From: a bacterium | Lineage (GTDB): Bacteria > Patescibacteriota > Microgenomatia > UBA1406 > GWC2-37-13 | Assembly: GCA_021833625.1 (NCBI GenBank) | Contig: JAKBEU010000001.1 | Location: 1 to 64,000, forward strand | Length of the DNA: 64,000 nucleotides | Reading direction: 5' to 3' | Shown here: one piece after another, positions 1-7,810 of the stretch | Layout: each line of letters starts with the position of its first letter | How positions within the stretch are numbered: the first letter of the stretch is position 1 | The notes under the pieces: model-generated | Told to the model about the DNA's origin: nothing | What the model saw: only the letters and a program-made list of their open reading frames with translations | The model's database searches: none | Position numbers and translations under genes: made by a program

Positions 1-935
1 GCCCATCTAATTTGAGTCGTTATTGTATGGGTTCCGCCTCCTGCAGCTGCGGTTATATCTACAGCTGTCCCTGCCTGTGCATTTGCAACAGTCGTTGCCA
101 CCTTGATAGTTGTGGTACTCGCATTTATTGCATAATAGACAGTTCCTGCAGTTAATCCTGTTGGGACCGCTCCACCGGAGTTTGTGAATATGATTGGAGT
201 TGTTGTCGGAATCTCACGAGCTACTGTTATTACGTCAGAAGTTGTATTTACATTTGCATCAGTAAATGTCGTTCCTTTTCCGAACCAGGTAACAAGTCGT
301 GAACCTGTACCATCTTGAACAAGGTCAAGTAATATAGGTTTTCCTGATACTGCGTTTGACAATGCTAATGTTCTATTTCCACCAAGTACAACTGAAAATT
401 TTGCATTTATCGAATGGTCAATCGTTATTGTTGCTCCATCAGTCATGACCGTTATTCCCGCTGCTACTGGTTCCACTGGTGATTCTACTCCAGAAGAATT
501 TTCCTTATACAAAATTCCATCTGTTTTAAAGTAAAGCTTATTCCGTCCGGATGATGGGACAGCTGGCGTTGAAATCTGTTTTAGGTCAAGACCGGATACC
601 TCGAATTGGTCATTTATATAGTTTATATGTGCCTTCGAGATAGGAAATGCGATTGTGGCTCCGTTCTGATGTGTTTTTGCTGTAAATCCTTCTCCTCCTC
701 TTGTGACTCCCTGCAATACGTTCGATCCATTGATTGATGTATAAGGAATCCATTCGGCTTTTGTCGTGTCAAGAGGGTCTGAATAGGTAAAAAGAGCTAA
801 TCCGGGCTTAGTGATATCAAGACCTGATACCGATTGAAGCGTTATCCCTGTCGTTTGCGATGCCGTGATTCCGCCTCCAACATTCAAGGTTGTCGTGAAA
901 AACTGAGGTAAGTAATAAAGGTCTTGTGATGCCAT
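1..935 (-). CDS. Tail-fibre-like structural protein (C-terminus beyond window)
   Basis: An open frame starts at an ATG (933-935) and runs off the left edge after 311 codons. It begins MASQDLYYLPQFF. Residues about 60-120 contain VLQGVTRGGEGFTAKTH, a pattern common in phage tail-fibre and baseplate-associated proteins. The rest is rich in Thr, Gly and Ala with short beta-prone segments (GGNRTLALSNAVSGKPILL), typical of phage fibre shafts. It follows the propeller-like tail protein, which fits a receptor-binding role. Its ATG lies only six bases after the -10-like box of a conserved phage motif, so its mRNA may be leaderless. Function rests on position and composition; receptor specificity cannot be read. 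Confidence 0.6.
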   Translation of the reverse strand, partial: MASQDLYYLPQFFTTTLNVGGGITASQTTGITLQSVSGLDITKPGLALFTYSDPLDTTKAEWIPYTSINGSNVLQGVTRGGEGFTAKTHQNGATIAFPISKAHINYINDQFEVSGLDLKQISTPAVPSSGRNKLYFKTDGILYKENSSGVESPVEPVAAGITVMTDGATITIDHSINAKFSVVLGGNRTLALSNAVSGKPILLDLVQDGTGSRLVTWFGKGTTFTDANVNTTSDVITVAREIPTTTPIIFTNSGGAVPTGLTAGTVYYAINASTTTIKVATTVANAQAGTAVDITAAAGGGTHTITTQIRW

Positions 936-940
936 AGATT

Positions 941-972
941 AATTATGAAATAATAAAGATGTTTTCTTTACA
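941..972 (-). promoter_or_regulatory. Putative phage promoter, copy A
   Basis: On the minus strand TGTAAA (972-967) is followed after exactly 20 bases by ATAATT (946-941). The -10-like hexamer CATAAT ends six bases before the ATG of the fibre-like gene. Three more intergenic sites in the phage have the same boxes and spacing. Confidence 0.6.
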
Positions 973-2898
973 TTAGCTCGTATAGAATTTTGATGAACTT
1001 GGTAACGGTTTTCCTTCAAGTATTCGATATTCATGCGCAAGGGAAAGGAATTTATACCGGGCATCGATTCCTTCTGACCTAAATTCATATTTAATTGATC
1101 TTCCTTTTTTTATGAAGAATAATTGGACGATTGTATCGGCTGAAACTCCTGATGTAACCACTCCTCCGGGGGCATCACCTGGAAGAGTGAATCCGACAAG
1201 CGACACACCAACTCCGGCTCCTCCGGATGTCTGTGTCTGAACAGTGAAGTTCCCCGATACTATTGCTCCATCTATGATGATATCTCCAGTAATGGATCCT
1301 GATTTTGAAATATCCTTGAATTGAAATATGGGATTCCAATATTTTTTGAATTTATTGAATTGTTTCTGATTAAATGCTTTTGTTGCGAATTGGACTGATA
1401 CAGCAACCCCATTGTCGCTCCGTTCATCCCTAAACATTTCTTCAAAATATCCGGTTTGTTCATCCCCAAAATAAAGCTTTTCAGAACTGTCTGTATCGAT
1501 GTAATTCGTAAAGAAGTTTGGATGAAGGTCATCCCAATGTACCCATGCGCCAAACCGAGTATCAAGACACCAAATTCGATTGTTTACCGTTGAATCGGAT
1601 GTGGTAATTGCGCAGCCATATATACTATTGAAATAAAAAGCCGCAGCGTTCTTTATATTCGACATTAATACATCTTCAAGGTCTTTTGCAATCTTTATTG
1701 AAAGTTCATTTGTTCTAAGCACTCCGGCACTATAGTTTTCCTGATTACCGAGTGAATAAAAAGCAAGCCTTCCGTCTTTTTTAGCGGGAAATACAACGTC
1801 ATTTTCTACATGTTTGGAGCCACGCCATGCTATACCACCAAAAGAGCGCGTTATTTCTTCAAGTGTTGGCTGACCGGAAGAATTGAAGTAGAACTTATAT
1901 ATCGCATTATCCTTCCAGACGATAACTCCTCCCTGGAAGGGAAGCAAATCGCGGATTTCCGAACCATCGTTTTTAAATATATCTGTCGCTCCTCCTCCTG
2001 TTTCACTGAACGAGAAATTTCCTATATTTGAACCGACTCCACCATAAAATAACCTTGATGGATACGCCGGATCACCTGCGGCAAATATCCTAGATTGTGA
2101 GAATACTGCTTTTTTTGAAATTATTCCGGTTGTTGTGTTTCCCTCCGGAGGAAGTATTACTGTTGATGGAGTAAATTCAGCTTTATCGTTGAATGCGTTT
2201 GTATATACGGTTGTTAGATATGTTTCACCAAGTCCAGTGCTTTTATTTCCATATACATTGTATCCAGTAGCGCCAGCTGTAGCGGTCCAGGTCAACTTAT
2301 TATAGTTTGTCGCATCAAGTATTGCGTTTCCTGTCGCTATTTGGACTGATACACAAGCTAGGGTTTCTCCAATCGCATTGAATGCTGAAACACGATAAGA
2401 ATAAGTTGTGGTTCCTGCCGTCCCTTGTGTAGCCAAAGCAAGTCCTACCGGAGTAGTGAGCGCCGAATATACGTTTATGTTTGTTCCATCATAATAGGAA
2501 AGCGAATCTATACCATTGAAGAGAAAGACATTATCCCGCGCCTGCAAAAAATTCATCCGAGCGGCAGTATTGTATGTTTTGGTGCCTATCTGAGTCCAGG
2601 AAAGACCGTTTTTCTTCTCAAGATTTCCATTATTTGTTACTCTCAAAAGTTCATGGGTTCCATCTGACTTATAGTACCCAAAACCGCCAAGCATTTTTGT
2701 TGCTGTACCTTGTCCGCCATAATGGAGTATTCCCGGGCGCGGTTCGATTCCATCGACTGAAAGAATTATATTTTTTGCTTTAGAAAGCTCTGATTCCTTT
2801 AATACGGTTTCATCCTGGAAGGTATTCAATCCACCAAGTAGCCCTGTCACAACCTCAGTCTGCTTATCCGGATCTTTGATTTTTGTAATCCTTGGCAT
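973..2898 (-). CDS. Phage tail protein, beta-propeller/tail-hub type
   Basis: This is a 641-residue structural protein. The N-terminus carries a GGLNTFQDETVLKESE segment followed by an RPG motif. That opening is shared by many phage tail proteins of the T7 tail-tubular-B/P22 gp10 functional class, which form a propeller-like nozzle. Residues about 165-235 resemble a fibronectin type III domain (TYSYRVSAFNAIGE, then GYNVYG). The middle has repeating short strands with Trp and Phe. It lies three bases downstream of the adaptor gene and upstream of the fibre-like gene, matching podovirus order. The nozzle role is inferred from order and the N-terminal pattern; I cannot confirm the fold. Confidence 0.6.
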   Translation of the reverse strand: MPRITKIKDPDKQTEVVTGLLGGLNTFQDETVLKESELSKAKNIILSVDGIEPRPGILHYGGQGTATKMLGGFGYYKSDGTHELLRVTNNGNLEKKNGLSWTQIGTKTYNTAARMNFLQARDNVFLFNGIDSLSYYDGTNINVYSALTTPVGLALATQGTAGTTTYSYRVSAFNAIGETLACVSVQIATGNAILDATNYNKLTWTATAGATGYNVYGNKSTGLGETYLTTVYTNAFNDKAEFTPSTVILPPEGNTTTGIISKKAVFSQSRIFAAGDPAYPSRLFYGGVGSNIGNFSFSETGGGATDIFKNDGSEIRDLLPFQGGVIVWKDNAIYKFYFNSSGQPTLEEITRSFGGIAWRGSKHVENDVVFPAKKDGRLAFYSLGNQENYSAGVLRTNELSIKIAKDLEDVLMSNIKNAAAFYFNSIYGCAITTSDSTVNNRIWCLDTRFGAWVHWDDLHPNFFTNYIDTDSSEKLYFGDEQTGYFEEMFRDERSDNGVAVSVQFATKAFNQKQFNKFKKYWNPIFQFKDISKSGSITGDIIIDGAIVSGNFTVQTQTSGGAGVGVSLVGFTLPGDAPGGVVTSGVSADTIVQLFFIKKGRSIKYEFRSEGIDARYKFLSLAHEYRILEGKPLPSSSKFYTS

Positions 2899-2900
2899 TG

Positions 2901-3557
2901 TTATGGAAATTGCGCTTGCACACTATCGACATTTCCACCATCTTTGAGGGAGAACAAATATTTATTCTGTTCCTCAACCATGCGGCCCAATATCTCGTTA
3001 TACTCATCAAAAGAGTCAGAGGCAGAGCCTCTTTCTCCATCAACAAGGGTAACTCTTGCCTGTGCGTAAGCAACTAATATGTCGGAAAACAGATCAGGAA
3101 TGAGGATTGTTGAAGCGTCTCCAGTTAACTTTGTATAGTTTTGGTAATATTTCAGCGCAATTCCGTTTGTTACTGATGTTGAGATTGCCGGGACCGGATA
3201 TATTTTTCCGTTGAAGAGAAAATAACTATTTACGAAATTTGAATAAGAAGTGCTGTATGCGGTCATCGCGTCATACTGCGTTATCTGCGAATATACGATA
3301 CCGTTGAATCTAAACTCCAGGATTTGTCTAAAATCTGGCACACCATCGCTTGTCCCATATGATTCTTGTCCTGCTAATGAATTAAGAGTCGTAGATGCTT
3401 CAGTGAACCACCAATAATTTTTAGCCATTACTCCTCGATATCCTTCGTTTATGAAAGAAAGCCTGCGGGCTTTCTCATTTGCATCGTTTGGTGCGGAATC
3501 TTCCCCCAATCTGTATGCCAAGGCTAACTGGATGTCTCCGGCGGTGACTAGTGCCAT
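2901..3557 (-). CDS. Phage head-tail adaptor (tail tubular A/gp4-like)
   Basis: This 218-residue protein is predicted mostly helical at its N-terminus (AGDIQLALAYRLGEDSAPND, then ARRLSFINEGYRGVMAKNYWW). The pattern of a short N-terminal helix, then RRxxFINEGY and an aromatic WWF, is typical of small adaptor proteins that join portal to tail in short-tailed phages. It sits directly before the propeller-like tail gene. A hairpin and copy B of the phage promoter lie just upstream, leaving a leader of roughly 25 bases. No Shine-Dalgarno sequence precedes the ATG. The call rests on size, gene order and this N-terminal pattern. Confidence 0.6.
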   Translation of the reverse strand: MALVTAGDIQLALAYRLGEDSAPNDANEKARRLSFINEGYRGVMAKNYWWFTEASTTLNSLAGQESYGTSDGVPDFRQILEFRFNGIVYSQITQYDAMTAYSTSYSNFVNSYFLFNGKIYPVPAISTSVTNGIALKYYQNYTKLTGDASTILIPDLFSDILVAYAQARVTLVDGERGSASDSFDEYNEILGRMVEEQNKYLFSLKDGGNVDSVQAQFP

Positions 3558-3587
3558 TAAAAATAAATGTCAATTTATATCTAGTCT

Positions 3588-3619
3588 AATTATGGAGAAA
3601 ATGGGGGTGTTTCTTTACA
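3588..3619 (-). promoter_or_regulatory. Putative phage promoter, copy B
   Basis: On the minus strand TGTAAA (3619-3614), then 20 bases, then ATAATT (3593-3588), followed by AGACTAG. It lies between the GT75 gene and the adaptor gene. TGTAAA overlaps the stop codon of the GT75 gene and the arm of a hairpin. Confidence 0.6.
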
Positions 3620-3622
3620 CCC
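3605..3622 (-). terminator. Hairpin at the end of the GT75 gene
   Basis: The minus strand forms a perfect six-base-pair stem, GGGTGT/ACACCC, with loop AAAGAA, followed by CCATTTTC. The stop codon lies inside it. The short T tract makes it a weak intrinsic terminator at best. It may separate the sugar-modification genes from the tail genes that restart at promoter copy B. Confidence 0.35.
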
Positions 3623-4475
3623 GGGAGCGAATAAAGTCTTGCCAGCGCTTCCTATTTTCAAAGAAGATTTTGAAATACGGATCCTGTCCATAGTTCTCGT
3701 TCATCTTTAGTCCTTTTGCTTCTTTTATGAGGTTATCCCATACGTTTGAAGCCCTTTTATGCTGAACCGCAGCATACCCAGTGACAGCTGCCATTCCGAT
3801 ATTATCAATGTCTTTTTTCATTTCAATTCCACCCCAAATATCGGCAAATCTATCAAGACCGATTCTTGGTCCCATTGGTGCTTGGTACACATAAGGCAGT
3901 AGTTCTCTTTTAAATGCAAAGTTCATTGCACAAAGTGGAAACTGAATACCCTTTGGAACAATACCCTTATAAAAAGTAACCTCTTTATTTCCATGAATAA
4001 GTTGGGTTGGCGCGTCCCAGTCTGCAACACCTTTCCATACGCCATGGGATAATACCACCTCTGCTTCTTGACGGGCCTTGTAGGGGAAGCCACGCGTATA
4101 TTCTGAAGCGGTACTTAGCCACGAAATTGATACTTTCGTGCCTAGAACCGCCAAATGGTCCTCTATTGTGCTTCCGGAGGGTTCGACATCATCATCAAAA
4201 GAAATAATAGTATCAATATGGGGAAGATATTTCGCAACATAGGCAAATCCTAAATTTCTAACGCCATCGTTCTTCTGATAAATAATATCGCTGTATTCTC
4301 CCATTATTTCTTCAAGTCCAAAACCGATATTTCCTGAAACAACATGAGGTTTTTCCCCATCAAAAACAGTGACAAGCGTTACATCGTTTTTTTCAAAGGA
4401 CTCCTTCCATTTTTCAAGGAATTTCACATAAGTTTCCATCCGTATTGTTGGTATTACTACTGCAATTTTGTTCAT
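3615..4475 (-). CDS. GT75-family UDP-arabinopyranose mutase-like protein
   Basis: This 286-residue protein resembles the reversibly glycosylated polypeptide/UDP-arabinopyranose mutase family. The N-terminus is a GT-A-type start (KIAVVIPTIR). ISFDDDVEPSG places the metal-binding Asp triplet at 94-96. TRGFPYKAR holds Arg128 and Arg135, spaced as the two arginines of the plant enzymes (RGYPFSLR), which are linked to self-glycosylation and mutase activity. LSHGVWKGVADWDAPTQL and CAMNFAFKREL further match family blocks (SHGLW, DYDAPTQL, CGMNLAFDREL). It overlaps the upstream methyltransferase gene by four bases, so the two are probably translated together. Known members interconvert UDP-arabinopyranose and UDP-arabinofuranose; the phage substrate is unknown. 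Confidence 0.8.
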   Translation of the reverse strand: MNKIAVVIPTIRMETYVKFLEKWKESFEKNDVTLVTVFDGEKPHVVSGNIGFGLEEIMGEYSDIIYQKNDGVRNLGFAYVAKYLPHIDTIISFDDDVEPSGSTIEDHLAVLGTKVSISWLSTASEYTRGFPYKARQEAEVVLSHGVWKGVADWDAPTQLIHGNKEVTFYKGIVPKGIQFPLCAMNFAFKRELLPYVYQAPMGPRIGLDRFADIWGGIEMKKDIDNIGMAAVTGYAAVQHKRASNVWDNLIKEAKGLKMNENYGQDPYFKIFFENRKRWQDFIRSRV

Positions 4476-5164
4476 ATTTTTATTCCTATTCCAAAATTTG
4501 ATTTATTTTCAGGATGATCAATAAATTCATGGTATTCACATTCGTTTTCGTTCTCCTTTAGTTCCTTCCAGTGTCGAAGGGAGCCACCATCATTTATTTT
4601 TGTCTGATGTTCGTCAATGATGTCATGGAACATGCAAAGTTTCGCATATTTCCCAATATTTTCGTAATCCTTTACTACAGCGGAATATGAGTGGTCGGCA
4701 TCGATAAAACACAGGTCAGATTTTGCACCTATAAAATCATCTGACGTTCCAGTGTGGAATTTTATGTCAATTCGCTTTTTAAACTCTACTTCCATTAGCG
4801 GATTGTGGCGCACCATAATATCTATAGTCCGCGATTTGATACCTGGATTAAAAACCTTCAGATATGAAGCAATAAATGCAAAACAGGTTCCATTAAATGT
4901 CCCAATCTCTATATATTTATTTATCACGAAATTTGATAGGAATATAAGCGCATCTGCAAGCTGTTGAGGCTGCTGTAACATTCCGAATTGCTTTAAAAAG
5001 GCTTGTTCAGATGGGGAATAAAGATGATTGATAGAGGAGTCGTTGTGTAATCCCATCTCACGGATCAAGGCAATTACATAATCCCGATTCCTCAAATTTT
5101 CCTTAGTTGATGAAAGTATTTTATCGACTATGTATATTTTGTCCTCAAAGGGTATGTCTGCCAT
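4472..5164 (-). CDS. Class I SAM-dependent methyltransferase (Methyltransf_24-like)
   Basis: The 230-residue protein has a Rossmann-type methyltransferase core: motif I YIEIGTFNGTCFAFIASYL with the acidic Glu and Gly-rich turn, then a post-I region, then DLCFIDADHSYSAVVKDYEN, the acidic metal-binding segment common in O-methyltransferases acting on sugars or macrolides. CMFHDI follows as another expected acidic-His motif. It lies within a run of glycosyltransferase-like phage genes, two bases after the preceding gene and overlapping the next, so a sugar hydroxyl is a likely acceptor. Whether the target is phage DNA, capsid or fibre glycan, or host polysaccharide cannot be told. Confidence 0.75.
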   Translation of the reverse strand: MADIPFEDKIYIVDKILSSTKENLRNRDYVIALIREMGLHNDSSINHLYSPSEQAFLKQFGMLQQPQQLADALIFLSNFVINKYIEIGTFNGTCFAFIASYLKVFNPGIKSRTIDIMVRHNPLMEVEFKKRIDIKFHTGTSDDFIGAKSDLCFIDADHSYSAVVKDYENIGKYAKLCMFHDIIDEHQTKINDGGSLRHWKELKENENECEYHEFIDHPENKSNFGIGIKI

Positions 5165-5165
5165 A

Positions 5166-5696
5166 TTAGAGCATTGAACGGCTCCAAGTAGCCTTATATT
5201 TAATTAAATAATCGTTTTCGAGCTTCATGTTTTTTCTTCCAAACATCTCGCAGAAAATATCATTGTTATGAAGGGGATTAGAAATGATCTGCACATCTCC
5301 GTCAGTTTTGCAATACAAATTATTAAATTCTATTTCGTATTCGACCGCTTCAAGCTTCGTATGTGCTTTTGGAAGAAGTATTTTATTTAGCACTTCGCGC
5401 TTATATTTGCCGAGATACATACCGAAAATGCAGGGATGATCAGCAAGCGCGACACTTTTTCCTTTATGTGTTTCAAATACCAATTCAAAAAGGGAATTAT
5501 TTTTAATCTCACAAGTATCATGAAGGAATAAAAACTCATCAAGGTCGGTATTATATACAGCATGTGCTATCGCTCCAAGCTCAAAATCATTTCTATATAC
5601 CGGTAGGACCTGATAGTGAGTATTTATGGAGCGCATAAGATTATCAAACATTTCTTCTCTTCCTTTGTTGGTTTCAATAATGATTCCTTGTTTCAT
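5166..5696 (-). CDS. Small GT-A-like protein of the sugar cassette
   Basis: This 176-residue protein has no sure family. It begins KQGIIIETNKGREEMFDNLM and contains DEFLFLHDTCEIKNN, where FLHD takes the position of the DxD motif in a glycosyltransferase A fold. The C-terminal half (EYEIEFNNLYCKTDGDVQI) is acidic and aromatic. Position within a tight five-gene group supports a sugar-transfer or sugar-recognition role. The protein is short for a complete GT2 enzyme (usually 230 residues or more), so it may be a reduced or partner subunit. Confidence 0.5.
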   Translation of the reverse strand: MKQGIIIETNKGREEMFDNLMRSINTHYQVLPVYRNDFELGAIAHAVYNTDLDEFLFLHDTCEIKNNSLFELVFETHKGKSVALADHPCIFGMYLGKYKREVLNKILLPKAHTKLEAVEYEIEFNNLYCKTDGDVQIISNPLHNNDIFCEMFGRKNMKLENDYLIKYKATWSRSML

Positions 5697-5698
5697 AG

Positions 5699-5980
5699 TT
5701 AATATAAACCAATTATTTTTGTTTGGATCCTGTTCAAATGGTACAAATATCTTTCTTTCATGTATTCGACAACCTGATTTTTAAGTGTCTGATTCATATA
5801 TATTCTCAATTTGTAGTCATTAATCCCATACTGCGCGTATGCGTTTGAAGCGTCACCATAAGTTAAACCAAGCGCCAATTCTTCGTCTTTAGTGGGAGTT
5901 TTAGTATTATATTTACGAAAAATATCCTCATAAGAAAATCCTCCGGAGAACGGGCCCCAATCAAAATGTGGGTTTCTCAT
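5699..5980 (-). CDS. Hypothetical phage protein in sugar cassette
   Basis: This 93-residue protein shows no recognised domain. It is rich in Tyr (YGDASNAYAQYGINDYKLRIY) and has a basic, helical C-terminus. The start overlaps the stop of the upstream glycosyltransferase by four bases (ATGA type), and the gene ends two bases before the next one. It is therefore part of the same transcript and probably a real gene. No signal peptide or membrane helix is visible. Confidence 0.6.
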   Translation of the reverse strand: MRNPHFDWGPFSGGFSYEDIFRKYNTKTPTKDEELALGLTYGDASNAYAQYGINDYKLRIYMNQTLKNQVVEYMKERYLYHLNRIQTKIIGLY

Positions 5981-7191
5981 GCAAATAAATCAGGAACGTT
6001 TTTAAACGTGAGCTTCCTTTGGTTATAAAGCTTTTTATCATCTATATTTACTCCATGCTTCTTATAATCGACCTCAATTAGTACACTGTTTGGGTCATAA
6101 ATAAGTTTTTTTTCGCCAAGTGCCAACATGGTAAGCTCAGTATCGCCGTAATGTGAATGATATCCGGGATAGAATATATTTCCCTCATAATTTTTCTTCA
6201 TCCAATTAGCCTCAACCATTCCGAAAGTGGCAAGTGTCCCTGCGTATTTTCCATCATTGAAGGCAAATAGCGCTCCATCATACTTAATCATCGCCTCATA
6301 AGCCAATTTGAGCCATGATTTGCCCGCATACGCATCTTCCGCGGTGTAGACGTAATAATCGGCTTGTATATCTTTTACTGCCTGATTAATCGTCTTCATG
6401 AAGCCAGTTCGCATTTTGTCTTCAACGATATAATAATCAGCTGGAATATCTGCTTTTGCCTTAAGTTGATTTATTGTCTTATTGGCGCGTACCACATCAA
6501 TTGAAGGGATTATTACAGCAATCTTATGCTTTGATTTTTCCGGTTCGTTTCCTTTCCAGTTTTCTTCAGTAATAAGCATTTCCCCGATATGAGCTGCACG
6601 AATGGAAGAATGGATGTGAATCTTAAATCCATATCGATGAGCTGTCTTACAGAAAATGAGGTCATGCGACTCCTGATCCGTCATTTCGACAGGAATACCA
6701 AAATTCCTACCATATCTCATCCACATGTCAGGCCCCATTTTCTTATATACGTCCATTTTTACGAACATTCCACCGAATCCTATTCCATCAACCTCGACAA
6801 TTTGTCCCTTTTGAAGAGATTTTGTATCGATTGTCCTATATGGATGGGTTGGATTGCCGCTATATACATACACAACCGGGGAAAACGGTTCACTTCTCCT
6901 ATAGTAAATTGAGCCAATAATATCCTTGCCAGATTTTATGAACGTGTCGAGAATATCGGCAGGATAGATCTGGTCACAGTCAAGCCATAAAATAGCATCA
7001 ATTTGCTTCTCTAGGCATTGTTTTAGGATATAGTTCCTGTTTGATGAGGTCATTACTCCTCCCTTATGAATAGTAAAAAGCTCTATTCCCGGATTGTGAG
7101 CCTTCGTGTACTCGATTATTTGGGGAAGATTATTTAACGCAAAATCTGGGTTAATGGTTTGTGGTACTGGTATTCCTATGCAAACACGCAT
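5977..7191 (-). CDS. Two-domain GT-A glycosyltransferase
   Basis: The 404-residue protein carries two GT-A-like modules. Residues 1 to about 210 have an N-terminal nucleotide-binding start (VCIGIPVPQT), the phage-typical SSNRNYILKQCLE and the metal-binding LWLDCDQIYP. Residues about 225-404 restart with HKIAVIIPSIDVVRAN and have TAEDAYAGKSW as the second acidic motif. The first module is like many phage-encoded glycosyltransferases; the second looks degenerate. It is the first gene of the sugar cassette, separated from the decoration gene by a short spacer holding a hairpin. The donor sugar is unknown; given the GT75 gene nearby, an arabinofuranose donor is one testable idea. Confidence 0.7.
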   Translation of the reverse strand: MRVCIGIPVPQTINPDFALNNLPQIIEYTKAHNPGIELFTIHKGGVMTSSNRNYILKQCLEKQIDAILWLDCDQIYPADILDTFIKSGKDIIGSIYYRRSEPFSPVVYVYSGNPTHPYRTIDTKSLQKGQIVEVDGIGFGGMFVKMDVYKKMGPDMWMRYGRNFGIPVEMTDQESHDLIFCKTAHRYGFKIHIHSSIRAAHIGEMLITEENWKGNEPEKSKHKIAVIIPSIDVVRANKTINQLKAKADIPADYYIVEDKMRTGFMKTINQAVKDIQADYYVYTAEDAYAGKSWLKLAYEAMIKYDGALFAFNDGKYAGTLATFGMVEANWMKKNYEGNIFYPGYHSHYGDTELTMLALGEKKLIYDPNSVLIEVDYKKHGVNIDDKKLYNQRKLTFKNVPDLFA

Positions 7192-7230
7192 ATGACTTAT
7201 GGAGGGTCAAGCGCACTCATACTACAGCAA

Positions 7231-7253
7231 CCCCCACTATATTGCAAGTGGGG
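7231..7253 (-). terminator. Hairpin between capsid block and sugar cassette
   Basis: The minus strand reads CCCCAC, ten bases, GTGGGG, a perfect six-base-pair stem with all but one pair G-C. It lies in the 95-base gap after the decoration gene. No T tract follows, so it may be an attenuating or processing hairpin rather than a full terminator. Confidence 0.4.
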
Positions 7254-7286
7254 ATTGCCTATTAATAACTTTCTTGTCAAAAGGTA

Positions 7287-7754
7287 TTAAACACGAATCA
7301 AAGCAGCAGAAACAGTGCCTGCGGCTGATGTCGTTGCAGTGTCTGCACCAAGTGCTACGGCAAAGACATTCTTCATCGTGGAAGTTGTCGCTACGACAAC
7401 GCTTCCATCAGATGTTTCATGGGCGGTAAGCAGATTACCTGCAGCTACCACTCCGTTTGCGACCACTGTACAGTCGACTACACCGTCAGTTTGAAACCAT
7501 CCGTAGTTTCCTGCGGTAACTGCTCCAACTGCCACCCCTGCGACTGTTCGCCCGATGGAAGTTCCCCCTGCACGATCCTTAGTAACTGCTCCGGTTGTGG
7601 AAGAATACTCAACCACGTTTCCTGCAGCTACTGTTAAATCCTTGCAAAGGAAATAACGATACATCTTGCTTTCCTTGATGTATATCTGTCCTAAATCACC
7701 TTTTTTTGAAGCATCATTTGCTGTTATGCCGGATGCTGGGATTTGTTTGCTCAT
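7287..7754 (-). CDS. Phage capsid decoration (head-stabilising) protein
   Basis: This 155-residue, low-complexity, beta-prone protein is rich in Ala, Gly, Val and Thr. Segments such as AAGNVVEYSSTTGAVTKDRA and IGRTVAGVAVGAVTAGNYG match the pattern of DUF2190-like capsid cement proteins, which sit on the outside of HK97-fold capsids. It lies directly downstream of the major capsid gene, where decoration genes usually occur, and is probably made in similar amounts. The spacer to the capsid gene holds a strong hairpin. No signal peptide or enzyme motif is seen. Confidence 0.7.
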   Translation of the reverse strand: MSKQIPASGITANDASKKGDLGQIYIKESKMYRYFLCKDLTVAAGNVVEYSSTTGAVTKDRAGGTSIGRTVAGVAVGAVTAGNYGWFQTDGVVDCTVVANGVVAAGNLLTAHETSDGSVVVATTSTMKNVFAVALGADTATTSAAGTVSAALIRV

Positions 7755-7770
7755 AATAGTAAAAGTTGTA

Positions 7771-7797
7771 GGGGAGGGCAGATCATGCCATCTCCCC
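7771..7797 (-). promoter_or_regulatory. Hairpin between capsid and decoration genes
   Basis: The minus strand forms a ten-pair stem (GGGGAG and GGCA arms with a two-base bulge, loop TGATC) in the 56-base gap after the capsid gene. It is followed by TACAACTTTT. It could stabilise the capsid mRNA or act as a partial terminator that sets the capsid to decoration ratio. Confidence 0.4.
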
Positions 7798-7810
7798 CAA
7801 TGTTTCTAAA

